46,692 nucleotides of DNA from Lachnospiraceae bacterium (GTDB lineage Bacteria > Bacillota_A > Clostridia > Lachnospirales > Lachnospiraceae): positions 1 to 46,692 of the forward strand of contig VSNT01000011.1 of NCBI GenBank assembly GCA_009774465.1, given 5' to 3'. Positions 23,953-32,258 of this stretch are shown here, piece by piece (positions within the stretch are counted from its first letter, which is position 1; every line of letters starts with the position of its first letter). The notes below the pieces were generated by a model. That model did no database searches. It had not been told where the DNA came from and worked only from the letters and a program-made list of their open reading frames with translations. Made by a program: the position numbers and the translations under genes.

Positions 23953-25101
23953 TTATTTTGAAGAATCATGAATTTTAATCAATCGAAAAACCTGCTCCAC
24001 CGTATCCGTCATATTTCTGACTGCGTTGTCCTCCTTCATAGCTTCTTCCAAACTGACTGCCGATCTGATTATGGGAAAAAATGCATCTATTCCTGCCTTG
24101 TTACAAAGTTCTGCCTCTGCTCCTGCGCTTCCCGTAAAAGCAAGTACAGGCCTGCCATACTGTTTGGCAAGCTCCGCCACACCTACAGGGGCTTTTCCCT
24201 GCATTGTCTGTCCATCCAGTCTGCCCTCCCCCGTAATAACATAATCAGCATCCTTTATGTTTTCTGCCAGGTCAGTTTCTTCTAAAATAATTTTTACCCC
24301 TGATTCCAACGTCCCATTTAAAAACGCCTGAAACGCAAAGCCCAATCCTCCGGCAGCTCCCGCGCCGGGGCAGGAATCATCTGCTTTCGGAAAGATTTCC
24401 TTTGCCACTTTGGCAAAGTGCATTAATCCTTTATCCATACACTCTACCATCTTAAGGGTGGCGCCTTTTTGCGGTCCGTAAACTGCACTTGCGCCTTTGG
24501 GGCCACACAAAGGATTTCTTACGTCACAGGCTACCCGAAAAGTGCAATCATTAAGCTCCGGTATTGCATCCCCGGCATGAATTCGAAAAATTTTCTCCAG
24601 CTCTCCTCCGCCAAATCCCACCTGTTTTCCTTCTTTATCAAGTATGGAAAACCCTAAAGCCTGGAGCATACCAATTCCCCCGTCATTGGTAGCACTGCCT
24701 CCAATTCCCACAATAAACTTCCGGCAGCCCTTTTCTATTCCGTTCCGAATCATTTCTCCAACGCCATAGGTAGTAGCTGCCAGAGGATTCCTTTTCTCCT
24801 CCGGAACCAGCACAAGACCTGCCGCAGCAGCCATCTCCATAACTGCTGTTTTATTATCCTCTAAAATACCATATTCACATTCAAGGAGTTCGCCCAATGG
24901 TCCTTTAACAGAACAGTTCACCATCCTGCCGCCCATTCTCTGAATCAATGCTTCTGTCGTGCCTTCACCTCCATCCGCCAGAGGAAAAACTTTCACCTGC
25001 GCATCCGGATATACCCGCCTGATCCCGGCTTTTACCGCTTCGCCTGCTTTCACAGAAGACATGCTTCCCTTAAAGGAATCTATCGCTGCCACAACCTTCA
25101 T
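23953..25101 (-). CDS. garK: Glycerate kinase (GarK/GlxK family)
   Basis: 382 residues, normal for the family. It phosphorylates D-glycerate (2- or 3-position according to subfamily), feeding glycerate into lower glycolysis. N-terminal AIDSFKGSMSS and PLADGGEGT, GIGGSATNDGG and TGEGRLDGQT are family signatures. Upstream is AAAAAGGAGCAG. It stands between the M56/M23 gene (42-bp gap, same strand) and a terminator. No sugar-acid genes are adjacent, so the source of glycerate is not shown. Confidence 0.92.
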   Translation of the reverse strand: MKVVAAIDSFKGSMSSVKAGEAVKAGIRRVYPDAQVKVFPLADGGEGTTEALIQRMGGRMVNCSVKGPLGELLECEYGILEDNKTAVMEMAAAAGLVLVPEEKRNPLAATTYGVGEMIRNGIEKGCRKFIVGIGGSATNDGGIGMLQALGFSILDKEGKQVGFGGGELEKIFRIHAGDAIPELNDCTFRVACDVRNPLCGPKGASAVYGPQKGATLKMVECMDKGLMHFAKVAKEIFPKADDSCPGAGAAGGLGFAFQAFLNGTLESGVKIILEETDLAENIKDADYVITGEGRLDGQTMQGKAPVGVAELAKQYGRPVLAFTGSAGAEAELCNKAGIDAFFPIIRSAVSLEEAMKEDNAVRNMTDTVEQVFRLIKIHDSSK

Positions 25102-25143
25102 ACTTGTCTGCTCCTTTTTACTTAATCTTACAACAGCATTTTC

Positions 25144-26892
25144 TTATCCGGAAGTTGTACTCTGCTCTAATTCCAGAAACACCGGTTCAACAAACTCCCC
25201 ATTTTCCATAACACCAAAATGCAGATGTGAGCCTGCTGAAGCGCCAGTCTTTCCCACCTCGGCAATTTTCTGCCCCTGCTCCACCAGCTCTCCTTCTTCC
25301 ACAAAAATCTCTTTACAGGAAGTATAATAAGTATAAGCTCCATTGATCTGATGATACAGCACTACATAATTTCCATCCTTCGCATCAAATCCAGTCTGAT
25401 AAACCTCTCCTGCCTGAGCAGCAACAATATCTGCTCCTTCTTCCGCCGCCAAATCCACCCCATTATGCAGAATCGTTTCTCCTGTCACCGGATTGGTTCT
25501 GCTTCCATATCCATCTGATACTCTTGTATAGGAGGGACAGGGGTTGCTATACATTAAAGCACCTTCGTCTGCATCTCCAAACTGCTGTGCTTCCAACAAT
25601 TGTTCCTGCAGCCGCTGTTCCATTTCCTGAATCTGCTGTTCCATTTCCCGAATTTGCTGCTGTTCTTCTAAAATCTGCTCTTCCTTCTCCCGAAGGAGGT
25701 GTTCTGTGTCCTTAAGATTCTGCTCTGTCTCCTGAAAGCCCTTCTCTCCATCTGGCAGTATTTCCGCTTCACCTTCTGTCACTGCTTCATTTTCCGTCTC
25801 TGCACCCTCGCTTATATTTTCAGATAAAGGCACGACCTCATTAACTTCCTGTGCTCTCTGGCCAGCTGCAGTAAATGTAACTGCTGCCAATACTATCGTC
25901 ACCAAAATCACTCCGGTCGTCACAGCAAGTAACTTTTCAGGCTTTTTTGCAATTCTTCCCACTCTCTGCCTGATTCCTTTCTCACCGCCGCTCATTGTAG
26001 ATGCAATTCCCATTTTGCTCCTTTCAGAAGAATAGCCTGTAATCAGCCCAACCAGTGTTTTACCATAGGCAAATCTTTCTTCTTCTCCCAAAAGACGGAT
26101 TGCCGCTTCATCACAGGCCAGTTCGCTATCCTGTTTGGATAGATAAGCTGCCACCCATACAAGAGGATGGAACCAATACACTGTAATGAGGCAGCATCTT
26201 ATTATCACCCATAAATAGTCCAAATGCCGATAATGGCAATATTCATGTGCCAGAATATGGGTAAGCTGTTTTTCCTCTTCCGCCATTTCCTGCGTAAGAT
26301 AAATATTCCGCCCTGACAAACAGGGAGAAGGCAGTCCTTCTACTGTATAAACCTTTAAAATCTTCGAATAAGGATTTCCTGTTTTTAACTTCTTTCTGTT
26401 TTCCCGTAAGTACTTCTTCCATTTTATTTGATAAAAAATCATATAACTGCCAACTATAACCACACCGGTTAACCAGATTAACAGCAAATATCCTGTCATT
26501 TTATGCCGCACCGTCTGGCCTGTTCTTACCGGATTATCTGTAATACCTGGCATCTGTTCATAAACCTGCTCATTCATTCCGGCCGCATACCCATTTGCCT
26601 GCTGAATATCCTGATTACCCGCCTCCAGGTCTTTAGCCTGATTATCCTGCTGCAACATTTGGCTTTGATTTTCTTCGTTTACTTCCTGCAGGTATTCAAT
26701 GATACCTTTCTCTGGAAGCAGGTTCATTACACTAATCGGACTATTCCAAAGAGAAAAAGGAAGCATAAGCCGCAGCGCTGCCGGCAGCCACAACATATAT
26801 TGCAAAAGGGGACTGATTTTTTCCTTTACCAGATGCCTTATCAACAAAATTGACAAAATTAATACAGATGAGCTTACTAATAAATCTCTCAT
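25144..26892 (-). CDS. BlaR1/MecR1-type M56 membrane protease fused to an M23 (LytM) domain
   Basis: 582 residues. Hydrophobic helices at about 3-20, 30-60, 133-155 and 228-250 surround the zinc-protease motif HEYCH (216-220), with ELACDEA (257-263) as the expected third ligand region. A further helix near 312-335 is followed by an acidic Gln/Glu coiled coil (about 380-430). The C-terminal LytM/M23 domain carries HNGVD (H476, D480) and HLHFG (H556-H558). The M23 catalytic His normally found in Y-A-H-L is missing: the strand reads YYTSC. It overlaps the BlaI gene by four bases. BlaR1 proteins sense a cell-wall signal and cause repressor cleavage; here the external sensor would be a peptidoglycan-binding, probably inactive endopeptidase fold. 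Confidence 0.87.
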   Translation of the reverse strand: MRDLLVSSSVLILSILLIRHLVKEKISPLLQYMLWLPAALRLMLPFSLWNSPISVMNLLPEKGIIEYLQEVNEENQSQMLQQDNQAKDLEAGNQDIQQANGYAAGMNEQVYEQMPGITDNPVRTGQTVRHKMTGYLLLIWLTGVVIVGSYMIFYQIKWKKYLRENRKKLKTGNPYSKILKVYTVEGLPSPCLSGRNIYLTQEMAEEEKQLTHILAHEYCHYRHLDYLWVIIRCCLITVYWFHPLVWVAAYLSKQDSELACDEAAIRLLGEEERFAYGKTLVGLITGYSSERSKMGIASTMSGGEKGIRQRVGRIAKKPEKLLAVTTGVILVTIVLAAVTFTAAGQRAQEVNEVVPLSENISEGAETENEAVTEGEAEILPDGEKGFQETEQNLKDTEHLLREKEEQILEEQQQIREMEQQIQEMEQRLQEQLLEAQQFGDADEGALMYSNPCPSYTRVSDGYGSRTNPVTGETILHNGVDLAAEEGADIVAAQAGEVYQTGFDAKDGNYVVLYHQINGAYTYYTSCKEIFVEEGELVEQGQKIAEVGKTGASAGSHLHFGVMENGEFVEPVFLELEQSTTSG

Positions 26893-27281
26893 TTTTCTTT
26901 TGTTTCCTCCTCTGCTTTTTTCAAAATATCATATAATTCATCAATTTCACTTTTAGAAAGTACTTTCTTTTCCACCATTGTATTGAGCATCAGCCCCATC
27001 CGCCCATCAAACACCTTATGTAAAAATTCCTCTGTTTCCTGTAAGGCAGCTTCTTCCTTTTTAATGTCCGGATAATATAGCTTCGCCCTCCCTCCTTCTT
27101 CATAGTGAATTGCTTTCTTTTCCTCCATCCGTTTCAAAAAAGTCATTACCGTATGTTTTGTCCATCCTGTGGTTTCTTTTAGCAAATTAGTAATCTGCAT
27201 CATTGTTTTGGGAGATTCCTCCCATAACAGGTTCATTACCTTCCATTCCGCTTCTGATAATTTTATTTTATTTGTACTCAT
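26889..27281 (-). CDS. BlaI/MecI-family repressor
   Basis: 130 residues. A winged helix (LSEAEWKVMNLLW, TMMQITNLL, TKHTVMTFLKRME) is followed by a C-terminal dimerisation helix, the usual BlaI/MecI plan. It should repress its own operon until the M56 partner triggers its removal. GGAGGAAAG precedes the ATG. Its promoter lies inside a long inverted repeat whose loop contains a CTAC-NN-GTAG palindrome, which is a candidate binding site. No beta-lactamase is adjacent, so the regulon is likely cell-wall stress in general. Confidence 0.9.
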   Translation of the reverse strand: MSTNKIKLSEAEWKVMNLLWEESPKTMMQITNLLKETTGWTKHTVMTFLKRMEEKKAIHYEEGGRAKLYYPDIKKEEAALQETEEFLHKVFDGRMGLMLNTMVEKKVLSKSEIDELYDILKKAEEETKEK

Positions 27282-27331
27282 ATATTGTTCTTTCCTCCAG
27301 CTTACTTAAATCACCATATTTACATATAAAT

Positions 27332-27395
27332 AGATACGGTTGACAAATGCCTACCTGTAGTGTAATCCTTTGGTAGTCATTTGTCAACCGTATCT
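27332..27395 (-). promoter_or_regulatory. blaI promoter inside an 18-bp inverted repeat
   Basis: Perfect arms of 18 bp (27332-27349 and 27378-27395) plus an inner CTACC/GGTAG pair. On the minus strand TTGACA (27382-27387), 17 bp and TACACT (27359-27364) form the promoter. CTACctGTAG (27351-27360) is a 10-bp palindrome next to and overlapping the -10. Because TTGACA occurs in both arms, a mirror plus-strand promoter (TTGACA-17-TAATCC) also exists. The structure could in addition act as a hairpin ending GH13 transcription, but it lacks a U-tract. Confidence 0.6.
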
Positions 27396-27428
27396 TTCAG
27401 ATATTTTTAAATAAACCTTCGATTCAAA

Positions 27429-29525
27429 TTACTCATATTTAAGCACAATAGCCGAAGTCCTGGGAAGATTTAATGTGATTTTTCCTGAAATAACCGGATA
27501 CTCACGGGATTCTGTGGAAAATCCTTCTGCTGTGGTAAGAATCAGGCTTCTTACAATGCTTTCCTTTGGAATGCCCAAATGCCAGATAGTCAGCTCCCTT
27601 GCCACTTCACGGTCATTGTTATTTACCAGTACAACAATTGCAGATTTCCTGTTAAATCTTCCATAACTAATAATATTATAATCCTGATCCACAAATTTAA
27701 GCGAACCGGTTAAAAGTTCCTGATTTTCCTTATGAATGCGGATCATTTCTTTATGAAACTGTATCAGCTCCAAATCCTCATGTCCCCAGGGATAGGTTCT
27801 TCTGTTATCAGGATCGGTAAATCCGCAGACTCCCGCCTCATCACCATAATAAATGGTAGGAGCCCCCGGCCACGTCATCTGCATGACTACCGCTTCACGC
27901 ATAACTGCCTTATTAATGCCTTCATCTGCTGCATGTGCGCCTAATGTATTGGTTCTCCCCACTTTTCGGCTGGTTCTGGATAAAAACCTGGAGTGATCGT
28001 GATTAGACAGTTCATTCATGGCAATCTGAAGAGACGGAGTAGTAAAACTTGCCATATGATGCATCATTGCCCCCACAAAGCTGTCTGCATTTCCATACAT
28101 ATCCTCCCGATACTCATCACTGTGCTTCTGCATACCGGTAAGGAACCAGGTTATCGGCTCCATAAATGCATCATAGTTCATTACCGTATCCCATTCTTTT
28201 CCATTCAGCCAGCTTCGGGAACTGCCATAATGCTCCGCCAGAACAATTGCTTCAGGATTGGCATTTTTCACTACCTTTCGAAATACCTTCCAAAAATAAT
28301 GATTAAATCCGGGTGTGTGGCCTAAATCTGCTGCCACATCCAAACGCCATCCATCCACATTATATGGAGGCGATACCCACTTGGCCGCTACATGCATTAC
28401 ATAGTCAAAAAGATCTTTTGATTTTTCATAATTTAATTTGGGGAGAGTATCGTGTCCCCACCAGCCATCATAGGTTGTGTTATAAGGCCATGCTTCCTCA
28501 TTACGAAACTCAAAATAATCAGAATATGGACTTTCCTTACAAATATGCGCACCCTTTTCATAACCTTCTGCATTTTCGTAAATTCTTTCTCTGTCCATCC
28601 ACTTATTAAAAGAACCGCAATGATTAAACACACCGTCCAATATAACTTTCATGCCTCTTCTGTGTGCTTCTTCTACCACCTTTGCAAACAGTTCATTGCT
28701 GGCATCCAAATTCTTTTTATTAGTCACCCTGTCAATATACCTTGATGCAAATCTGTTTTCCTTCTGATCATGAGAAAGAAGCTCTCCCTCATCACTTACA
28801 ATTTTTCCAAAATGTGGATCAATATTGTCATAATCCTGAATATCATACTTATGGTTAGAAGGGGAAACAAATAAAGGATTAAAATAAATTACATCAATTC
28901 CCAATTCCTGAAGGTAATCCATTTTATCCAGAACTCCCTGTAAGTCTCCGCCATAAAACTCCCTGACTCCCATAACTGCAGGATACTTATCCCAGTCCTC
29001 CACCTTCACCGTCTTATCTCCAATATACTCATATTCGGAAGTAAGCACATCATTGGAAGGATCGCCATTATAAAAGCGGTCCACATAAATCTGATACATG
29101 ACGGCGCCTTTTGCCCACTTGGGCGTCTTAAACCCGGGGATTACCCGAAATACATATTCAGGCGACGTCTCACTCACCACACCGCGGGTATCATAAAGGC
29201 AGGTAATTTTACCAACTCTGACTTCAAAATAATAAGAAAACTCTTCTGCTCCTAACTCCACCTCGCATGCAAAATAATCAAAGTATTCGTCATGGCTCTC
29301 CTTTTTCATAAAATGCCGGTTTTTATGACTAATCATAATTACTCTGTCAATATTATTAGCCGCTGAGCGAAATCTGATTGTAACTTTTGAATAAGGATTT
29401 GGTTCAGCAGGAGACAAATAATCTTCCGTAGTGTCGCTAAACAAAGCTTTTCGATTAAAAACAGGCCGCATGTTTGCTATATACTGACTGTTCTGTTCTG
29501 CTTTTATTAATCGATCAAAATCCAT
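27429..29525 (-). CDS. GH13 neopullulanase/cyclomaltodextrinase-like alpha-glucosidase
   Basis: 698 residues. An N-terminal beta domain (about 45-130, CBM34-like) is followed by a GH13 barrel. Region I is DGVFNHCG (297-304). The nucleophile is D396 in DGWRLDVA, the acid/base is E431 in VLAEHYG, and the third carboxylate is D510 in NELSNHDHSRF. The N-terminal domain plus barrel is the neopullulanase/cyclomaltodextrinase plan, acting on maltodextrin, pullulan or cyclodextrin. There is no signal peptide, so it acts in the cytoplasm on imported oligosaccharides. It is a single-gene unit with its own promoter and a candidate cre site, consistent with glucose repression. Fine substrate range is uncertain. 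Confidence 0.88.
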   Translation of the reverse strand: MDFDRLIKAEQNSQYIANMRPVFNRKALFSDTTEDYLSPAEPNPYSKVTIRFRSAANNIDRVIMISHKNRHFMKKESHDEYFDYFACEVELGAEEFSYYFEVRVGKITCLYDTRGVVSETSPEYVFRVIPGFKTPKWAKGAVMYQIYVDRFYNGDPSNDVLTSEYEYIGDKTVKVEDWDKYPAVMGVREFYGGDLQGVLDKMDYLQELGIDVIYFNPLFVSPSNHKYDIQDYDNIDPHFGKIVSDEGELLSHDQKENRFASRYIDRVTNKKNLDASNELFAKVVEEAHRRGMKVILDGVFNHCGSFNKWMDRERIYENAEGYEKGAHICKESPYSDYFEFRNEEAWPYNTTYDGWWGHDTLPKLNYEKSKDLFDYVMHVAAKWVSPPYNVDGWRLDVAADLGHTPGFNHYFWKVFRKVVKNANPEAIVLAEHYGSSRSWLNGKEWDTVMNYDAFMEPITWFLTGMQKHSDEYREDMYGNADSFVGAMMHHMASFTTPSLQIAMNELSNHDHSRFLSRTSRKVGRTNTLGAHAADEGINKAVMREAVVMQMTWPGAPTIYYGDEAGVCGFTDPDNRRTYPWGHEDLELIQFHKEMIRIHKENQELLTGSLKFVDQDYNIISYGRFNRKSAIVVLVNNNDREVARELTIWHLGIPKESIVRSLILTTAEGFSTESREYPVISGKITLNLPRTSAIVLKYE

Positions 29526-29532
29526 ATGTAAT

Positions 29533-29594
29533 TAACTCCGTTTCCATAAAATGCAATCCATGTATATCTTATACTATCCCCAATACTTTATCAA
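29533..29594 (-). promoter_or_regulatory. GH13 promoter and candidate CcpA (cre) site
   Basis: TTGATA (29589-29594), 17 bp and TAAGAT (29566-29571) on the minus strand. ATGGAAACGGAGTTA (29533-29547) matches the cre consensus WTGNAANCGNWNNCW except for one base. It sits about 13-27 bases after the predicted start site, a roadblock position, and overlaps the ribosome-binding site CGGAG. Confidence 0.5.
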
Positions 29595-29640
29595 GGTATT
29601 CGTCAAAGACTGAATGTTGTTACAAAAATTGCCGGGCAGT

Positions 29641-29672
29641 AAAAAAGACAGTAACACGTTACTGTCCTTTTT
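29641..29672. terminator. Intrinsic terminator after ftsH
   Basis: GACAGTAAC (29647-29655) pairs with GTTACTGTC (29658-29666), with an A-run before and a T-run after, so it works in both directions. It lies in the 304-bp gene-free stretch 29526-29829. Besides this and the GH13 promoter, that stretch holds a run of seven G (about 29724-29730) and AT-rich sequence with no ORF worth calling. Confidence 0.8.
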
Positions 29673-29829
29673 AGAGAAGGTATTTCTTTCTTATGGGGTA
29701 TAGCAAAAAACTATATAATGTATTGGGGGGGTTACAAGTAGTATAATAGCATACACCCCATTTTGCGTAAATACTCACGATTCATAAATATTACAATTTT
29801 TATCCTGTATTTTTGTGCAATATATACAA

Positions 29830-31668
29830 TTACTCACTAAAGAACGCTTCGGGTGAAGTATCCTTCTGGTCAAACAGCGCTTCAAATTCCTCTCTTCCAA
29901 TCTTTTCCTTCTTGAGAAGTTCCTCCGCACACTTATGAAGAACCTCCATATGCTCTAGAATAATTGCCCTGGCCTTTCCATAGCAATCGTCAATGATTGA
30001 CTTCACTTCTCTGTCTATCTCACCGGAAACCAGTTCGCTGTGACTCTTGGTATGAGCAAGATCCCTGCCGATAAACACTTCATCATCATCACTGTTATAA
30101 TTTATCACGCCAATATTTTCGGACATACCATACCTTGTAACCATGTCTCTGGCTGCCTTGGTCGCCTTCTTAATATCGCTGGAAGCCCCGGTAGTGATAT
30201 CGCCAAAAATAATTTCCTCTGCAATCCTGCCGCCCAAAGATACCATAATATCCTGCAGCATCTTACCCCTGGTAATAAACATATCATCATTTTCAGGAAG
30301 AGGCATGGTATAACCTGCCGCTCCCAAACCTGTCGGAATAATAGAAACGGTATAAACAGGCCCTACATCCGGCAGTACATGGAACAAAATTGCATGCCCT
30401 GCTTCATGGTAGGCGGTAATTTTCTTTTCCTTCTCCGTAATAATGCGGCTTTTCTTTTCGGCACCGATTCCCACCTTAATAAAGGATTTCCTGATATCCT
30501 CCTGAACCACATAGCTTCTGTTTTCCTTAGCAGCCGCAATAGAAGCCTCATTCAAAAGGTTCTCCAAATCTGCTCCGGTAAATCCGGCTGTGGTCTGAGC
30601 TATCTGTTTTAAGTCCACATCCTCTGCAAGAGGCTTATTCTTTGCATGTACTTTAAGAATATCTTCCCTGCCTCCTACATCCGGTCTGTTTACGCTGATC
30701 TTTCTGTCAAAACGTCCGGGACGCATAATGGCAGGATCTAAGATATCCACACGGTTAGTTGCCGCCATCACGATAATGCCTTCGTTTACGCCAAAGCCAT
30801 CCATCTCAACCAGCAGCTGATTCAAGGTCTGTTCCCTTTCATCATGACCGCCGCCCATACCGGTTCCTCTCCGTCTTGCCACCGCATCAATCTCATCTAT
30901 AAATACAATACAGGGGGAATGTCTTTTTGCCTCTTCAAACAAATCACGCACTCTGGATGCACCCACACCTACAAACATCTCAACAAAATCTGATCCTGAA
31001 ATGCTGAAAAAGGGCACCCCTGCTTCTCCTGCAATTGCTTTTGCCAACAGAGTTTTACCTGTACCGGGCGCTCCTTCCAAAAGAACTCCTTTGGGAATTC
31101 TGGCACCTACCCTGGTAAATTTAGCAGGCTCCTTTAAAAATTCCACGATTTCTTCCAGTTCTTCCTTTTCTTCCTTAAGGCCTGCCACATCCTTCAAAGT
31201 AATCTTTCCGTCTCCCATAGAAAGCTTTGCCCTGCTTTTTCCAAAGTTCATCATCTTATTGCTGCCACCTGAACTCTGGCTGTTCATCATAACGAAAAAG
31301 AATACCATAACAATAATGGCTAAAAGTACCGGGAACACACTGGTTAAAAACCAGCTTTCCTCCTGCACCTTTTTCACATCCGGATCCAGCCCGTAAGAAA
31401 TAAGAAGCTGTTCTATTTCAGATACATCTGTCACATATAATGTCTTGCCCGGGCCTTCACTTAAAACAAAATCAACTTCTCCAGTAGGCGTTTCCCTGCT
31501 GGGAGAAATGCTTGCATATACTACCTTTCCTGCTTCCAGGTCCCTGATCAGCTCACCTCTGGTATATTCTACCCGTCCTCCATCCAAAAGACTCGGTATA
31601 ATCAATAGTGCCAGCAAAAGCAGTACAAGTACAAAATATGCATTATAACCTCTGTTTCTCTTATTCAA
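29830..31668 (-). CDS. ftsH: ATP-dependent membrane zinc protease FtsH
   Basis: 612 residues. Two membrane helices (about 8-27 and 108-128) bracket a small extracytoplasmic domain. Next come the AAA module with Walker A GAPGTGKT (199-206), Walker B CIVFIDEIDA and the pore loop FVEMFVGVGA, then the M41 protease motif HEAGH near 418. It degrades misfolded membrane proteins and regulatory proteins. The start codon is TTG behind AGGAGAGG. It lies 43 bp after hpt in the tilS-hpt-ftsH order known from Bacillus. Confidence 0.97.
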   Translation of the reverse strand: MNKRNRGYNAYFVLVLLLLALLIIPSLLDGGRVEYTRGELIRDLEAGKVVYASISPSRETPTGEVDFVLSEGPGKTLYVTDVSEIEQLLISYGLDPDVKKVQEESWFLTSVFPVLLAIIVMVFFFVMMNSQSSGGSNKMMNFGKSRAKLSMGDGKITLKDVAGLKEEKEELEEIVEFLKEPAKFTRVGARIPKGVLLEGAPGTGKTLLAKAIAGEAGVPFFSISGSDFVEMFVGVGASRVRDLFEEAKRHSPCIVFIDEIDAVARRRGTGMGGGHDEREQTLNQLLVEMDGFGVNEGIIVMAATNRVDILDPAIMRPGRFDRKISVNRPDVGGREDILKVHAKNKPLAEDVDLKQIAQTTAGFTGADLENLLNEASIAAAKENRSYVVQEDIRKSFIKVGIGAEKKSRIITEKEKKITAYHEAGHAILFHVLPDVGPVYTVSIIPTGLGAAGYTMPLPENDDMFITRGKMLQDIMVSLGGRIAEEIIFGDITTGASSDIKKATKAARDMVTRYGMSENIGVINYNSDDDEVFIGRDLAHTKSHSELVSGEIDREVKSIIDDCYGKARAIILEHMEVLHKCAEELLKKEKIGREEFEALFDQKDTSPEAFFSE

Positions 31669-31711
31669 AATTACTACCTCTCCTGCCGGAAGAATCCGGC
31701 TCTATCTTTCT

Positions 31712-32236
31712 TTACTCAAATTCTACCACACCGATATAGGGAAGATTTCTATATTTCTGGTCGTAATCCAGACCATACCCTACCACAAACTCATCAGGAA
31801 TCTGAAAACCGGTATAATCCACATGTACATCTGCAACTCTGCGCTCCGGTTTATCCAGTAAAGTGCAAAGTTTCAGGCTTGCCGGTTCCCTGTTTTTAAG
31901 CATTTCAAGAAGATAGCTTAAAGTATGTCCGGAATCCACAATATCCTCTATCACAATCACATCCCTGTCCTTTAAAGGCTCATCAAGATCCTTTACAATT
32001 CTCACCACTCCGCTGGACTTTGTATCGCTTCCGTAACTGGATACTGACATAAAATCCAAAGAAACCGGCACAGTGATTCTCTTTGCCAGTTCACACATAA
32101 AAAAGCTGCCGCCCTTTAACACACATACCAGATGAACCTGACGTCCTTCATAGTCTTTACTGATTTGTTGTCCAATCTCCTTGATCTTGGCATCCACTTC
32201 TTCTTCAGACAGTAGAACCTTAATTTTTTCAGCCAT
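31712..32236 (-). CDS. hpt: Hypoxanthine(-guanine) phosphoribosyltransferase
   Basis: 174 residues. The start at 32236 is set by AAGGAG eight bases upstream; the open frame runs on into tilS but that part is not family sequence. The PRPP loop is VIVIEDIVDSGHTL, the pyrophosphate loop region is VCVLKGGSFF, and the C-terminal DEFVVGYGLDY contacts the base. It salvages hypoxanthine and guanine. Located 22 bp after tilS and 43 bp before ftsH in transcription order. Confidence 0.95.
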   Translation of the reverse strand: MAEKIKVLLSEEEVDAKIKEIGQQISKDYEGRQVHLVCVLKGGSFFMCELAKRITVPVSLDFMSVSSYGSDTKSSGVVRIVKDLDEPLKDRDVIVIEDIVDSGHTLSYLLEMLKNREPASLKLCTLLDKPERRVADVHVDYTGFQIPDEFVVGYGLDYDQKYRNLPYIGVVEFE

Positions 32237-32258
32237 TTTCACAGCTCCTTTCGTTACT

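Noticed and set aside
29700..29829. Possible small RNA or riboswitch in the G-rich gap after ftsH
   Set aside because: Only a run of seven G and partial GGGGTAT / ATACACCCC complementarity; no recognisable conserved fold.
30040..30612. A 190-residue plus-strand frame across ftsH
   Set aside because: It is antisense to the highly conserved AAA/protease region; no promoter or ribosome-binding site was seen.
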